Shown in pieces: positions 36,551 to 38,901 of a DNA stretch of 38,901 nt. Position numbers and translations under genes: made by a program. Position 1 is the stretch's first letter; each line of letters opens with the position of its first letter. The notes under the pieces were generated by a model that saw only the letters and a list, made by a program, of their open reading frames with translations, made no database searches and was not told the DNA's origin. This DNA comes from Candidatus Brocadiaceae bacterium (lineage in GTDB: Bacteria > Planctomycetota > Brocadiia > Brocadiales > Scalinduaceae), in NCBI GenBank assembly GCA_919901575.1, contig CAKKPF010000174.1, positions 1 to 38,901 of the forward strand, in the 5' to 3' direction.

Positions 36551-38901
36551 TGAGAAAAAAAGAAGAAGAAAAATCTTATGCGTTCTTATTCATCATTGCC
36601 AGTCTTATGATAATGGGTACCTTTACCTGGGTGATCCTGGATGAAGTTTTTGCGGGAAGGCCGTGGAAACAGCAGCAAAGAAAGTATTATTCACTACTTA
36701 TAGATGATGCCAGGAAAGAGATTGAAGAGGCGAAAGCTGAATTTAACAGCCCTGAGGTTCAAGAAAAATACAATACAGTGAGAGATAAACTCGAAAAGGC
36801 AAATGAAAAGCTCAAAGAATCCGGCGGTCAGGATGAATACAATAAACTAAAAGCAGAGATTCAACAAATTTCACAAAAAGAACTTCCTCCCTTGCAAATG
36901 AAGTTGACAGATGTACGAAACAGGGTGCTCGAAGAGGAATACCTGTATACAAAATACCAGACTGAAGATATAAGGAGAAGACGTGATGAACTTCGGGTTG
37001 AGTCAAATAAATTACTAGTAAAGGTAAACAAGATAAACGAAGAACTGGTTGAGAAACAAAAACGAATGATGTCATTTACAACTGAGATTGATAAATATAA
37101 AAAGGAATTAGAGTCGTTTATGTCTCCATTAAAAAAACTTCAGGATAGGCTTACGGCTTTGAGAAAGAAGCGTCCAAGTATACAAGTGTCTCAGTTAGAT
37201 ATAGAGGAGCTCAAAAAGGTTGACCGTTGTATGTCATGTCATGTGAATATTGAAGGGACTAAAAAAGTTTTAAATGAGCAGCCATTTAATACGCATCCCG
37301 GAAGTTATCTGTTTCTTAAGAATCATCCTGTCAAGCGTTTTGGTTGTACCGTATGCCACGATGGACAGGGAAGGGCGACAACATCCATGGAAGAGGCTCA
37401 TGGTAATGTAGAGTACTGGTTAGATCCATTACACAAAGGAAGACTTGTTCAGTCAAGCTGCATTATGTGTCATGAAAATGTATATGGATTGCCGGGGGCA
37501 TCACTAATAGAGGCGGGGTTAAGGTTGTTTTCAGAGGAGAGAGGTTGTACCGGCTGTCATGATGTAGATGGTATTCCTACTGTAAAGATTGGCCCACCAC
37601 TTAGTCATGTTGGTGAGAAGATTAGCTACAAATGGTTGAAGAAGTGGCTGAAGGGTCCACATGATTATTATGAAAAGGCAAGGATGCCCAACTTTATGCT
37701 TTCGGATGAGGAAATCAGAAACATCGCAGATTTCCTGGTGAGTTTGAGCACGAGTAAAAAAGATTTAGTGGTTACGGCCAACCCTGATGTGGATGAAGAT
37801 GTGTATGAAAGAGGCAAGTCTATCTATAATACATCAAGATGTGTCATCTGTCATCCAAGGGAGGGTAAGGGTGGAGCGGTAAAGTACGTTTACGCAGCCG
37901 ATCATGCAAATATAGCAAATAAGGTCAGCAAAGAGTGGTTGTTCAGATGGATGAAAAATCCAAAGGCATATTTTCCAGGAACAAAGATGCCGCTTTTTAG
38001 ATTTACGGATAGTGAGATAGAAGATTTAGTAAGCTTTATGAGTGTAGAATTTATCGATTGGGATGCCGTTGATGAAGAGGAGGAAAGTGAAGGTGCTGAG
38101 GCTGCTTTTAAAGAAGAGATTGATCCTGTCTCTGCGGAGACAGGCAGGGAACTGGTAAAAAAATACGGCTGTTTTGGCTGCCATGATATAAAGGGATTTG
38201 AGAAGGAGAGTAAGATAGGAGCAGCGCTTACGGCTTTTGGTTCCAAGTCCGTGGAGTTTCTGGATTTTGGAGTGGTTCATGATATTGATAAAACTTGGCT
38301 GAATTGGATAGTTGCAAAGTTGAAGAACCCCCGGCAGTTCAGGGAGGGGCTGAAGATGCCTAAATTCTTCTTTACGGATGAAGAATTTGAAGCATTAGTA
38401 TGTTTATTAGGTAGTTTTAATGAGAAATCTATACCGGTTGAATATTTTGTAAAGTCAACAACAGTAGGGTACGAACCACAGGGGGAATTCGGAGAACTTG
38501 TCAGGGATCTGAATTGCCTGGTTTGCCACATGATAAATGACAATGGAGGTTCTTTTGCCCCGGAGTTGACTTACGAAGGCAGCCGCGTGACAAAGGAGTG
38601 GCTCGAAAACTTCCTGAAGACGCCTGACATACTGAGGCCGCTCTTGAACCAGATGCCGAAATTTAATCTGACGGATAAGGAAGTAGAGATTATTGCGGAC
38701 TATATAAAACTTGTCCTGGTTGATGATAAGGTGGTAGCAAAGTCAGATATGAGCAAGCCGTTTCTGCTGCAGGATATAAAGGAGGGCAAAGAGATATATC
38801 GCGAAAAAGGATGTCAGGTATGCCACCAGATTGGTCTTCAAGGTGGAGCTGTAGGCCCTAACTTGAGCGTAGTGGGCGATAGATTAACCCCTAATTACAT
38901 T
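36550..38901 (+). CDS. Membrane-anchored octaheme c-type cytochrome (paralog 2), 3' end outside window
   Basis: Open frame from ATG 36550 to window end (784 codons), absent from the supplied ORF track; MRKKEEEKSYAFLFIIASLMIMGTFTWVILDEVFAGRPWKQQQRKYYSLLIDDA...; CXXCH: CMSCH, CTVCH, CIMCH, CTGCH, CVICH, CFGCH, CLVCH, CQVCH. Confidence 0.92.
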   Translation, partial: MRKKEEEKSYAFLFIIASLMIMGTFTWVILDEVFAGRPWKQQQRKYYSLLIDDARKEIEEAKAEFNSPEVQEKYNTVRDKLEKANEKLKESGGQDEYNKLKAEIQQISQKELPPLQMKLTDVRNRVLEEEYLYTKYQTEDIRRRRDELRVESNKLLVKVNKINEELVEKQKRMMSFTTEIDKYKKELESFMSPLKKLQDRLTALRKKRPSIQVSQLDIEELKKVDRCMSCHVNIEGTKKVLNEQPFNTHPGSYLFLKNHPVKRFGCTVCHDGQGRATTSMEEAHGNVEYWLDPLHKGRLVQSSCIMCHENVYGLPGASLIEAGLRLFSEERGCTGCHDVDGIPTVKIGPPLSHVGEKISYKWLKKWLKGPHDYYEKARMPNFMLSDEEIRNIADFLVSLSTSKKDLVVTANPDVDEDVYERGKSIYNTSRCVICHPREGKGGAVKYVYAADHANIANKVSKEWLFRWMKNPKAYFPGTKMPLFRFTDSEIEDLVSFMSVEFIDWDAVDEEEESEGAEAAFKEEIDPVSAETGRELVKKYGCFGCHDIKGFEKESKIGAALTAFGSKSVEFLDFGVVHDIDKTWLNWIVAKLKNPRQFREGLKMPKFFFTDEEFEALVCLLGSFNEKSIPVEYFVKSTTVGYEPQGEFGELVRDLNCLVCHMINDNGGSFAPELTYEGSRVTKEWLENFLKTPDILRPLLNQMPKFNLTDKEVEIIADYIKLVLVDDKVVAKSDMSKPFLLQDIKEGKEIYREKGCQVCHQIGLQGGAVGPNLSVVGDRLTPNYI

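Noticed and set aside
36812-37075. Minus-strand 87-aa ORF
   Set aside because: Antisense to the coiled-coil region of octaheme paralog 2.
37902-38543. Minus-strand ORFs listed at the 3' end of the window
   Set aside because: They are antisense to the plus-strand octaheme cytochrome CDS that is open from 36550 to the window end.

Overview
The 38.9-kb window is about 40% GC by impression. It looks like a chromosomal segment of an anammox-type (Brocadiales-like) planctomycete, inferred from gene content only. The left half holds a four-helix-bundle gene, DUF456, leucyltransferase (bpt), a GCS2-type carboxylate-amine ligase, an FGE-like protein, and a compact pentose-phosphate cluster (tkt-pgl-gnd-zwf). 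It continues with a divergent HTH / ABC-substrate-binding pair flanked by a rhodanese gene and a truncated rhodanese copy, then a protoglobin, DUF4438, a carotenoid-biosynthesis protein and a sensor kinase/NarL pair. The right half is respiratory: an outer-membrane monoheme cytochrome-porin fusion, two tandem cupredoxin-like proteins, and two paralogous Rieske/cytochrome b complexes in tandem. Complex 1 contains a GltD-like FAD/4x[Fe-S] oxidoreductase inserted between a separately encoded 43-aa first TM helix of subunit IV and the rest of subunit IV. Complex 2 is flanked by two paralogous octaheme c-type cytochromes (the second runs off the window) and includes a monoheme cytochrome and a 4x[4Fe-4S] ferredoxin. 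Most notable: the split subunit IV, the tandem bc/octaheme modules, sigma54-like promoters with upstream palindromes, REP-like elements (one apparently inside a Rieske CDS, one forming the leader of octaheme 2), and the cytochrome-porin. No tRNA, rRNA, CRISPR array or intact transposase was recognised.
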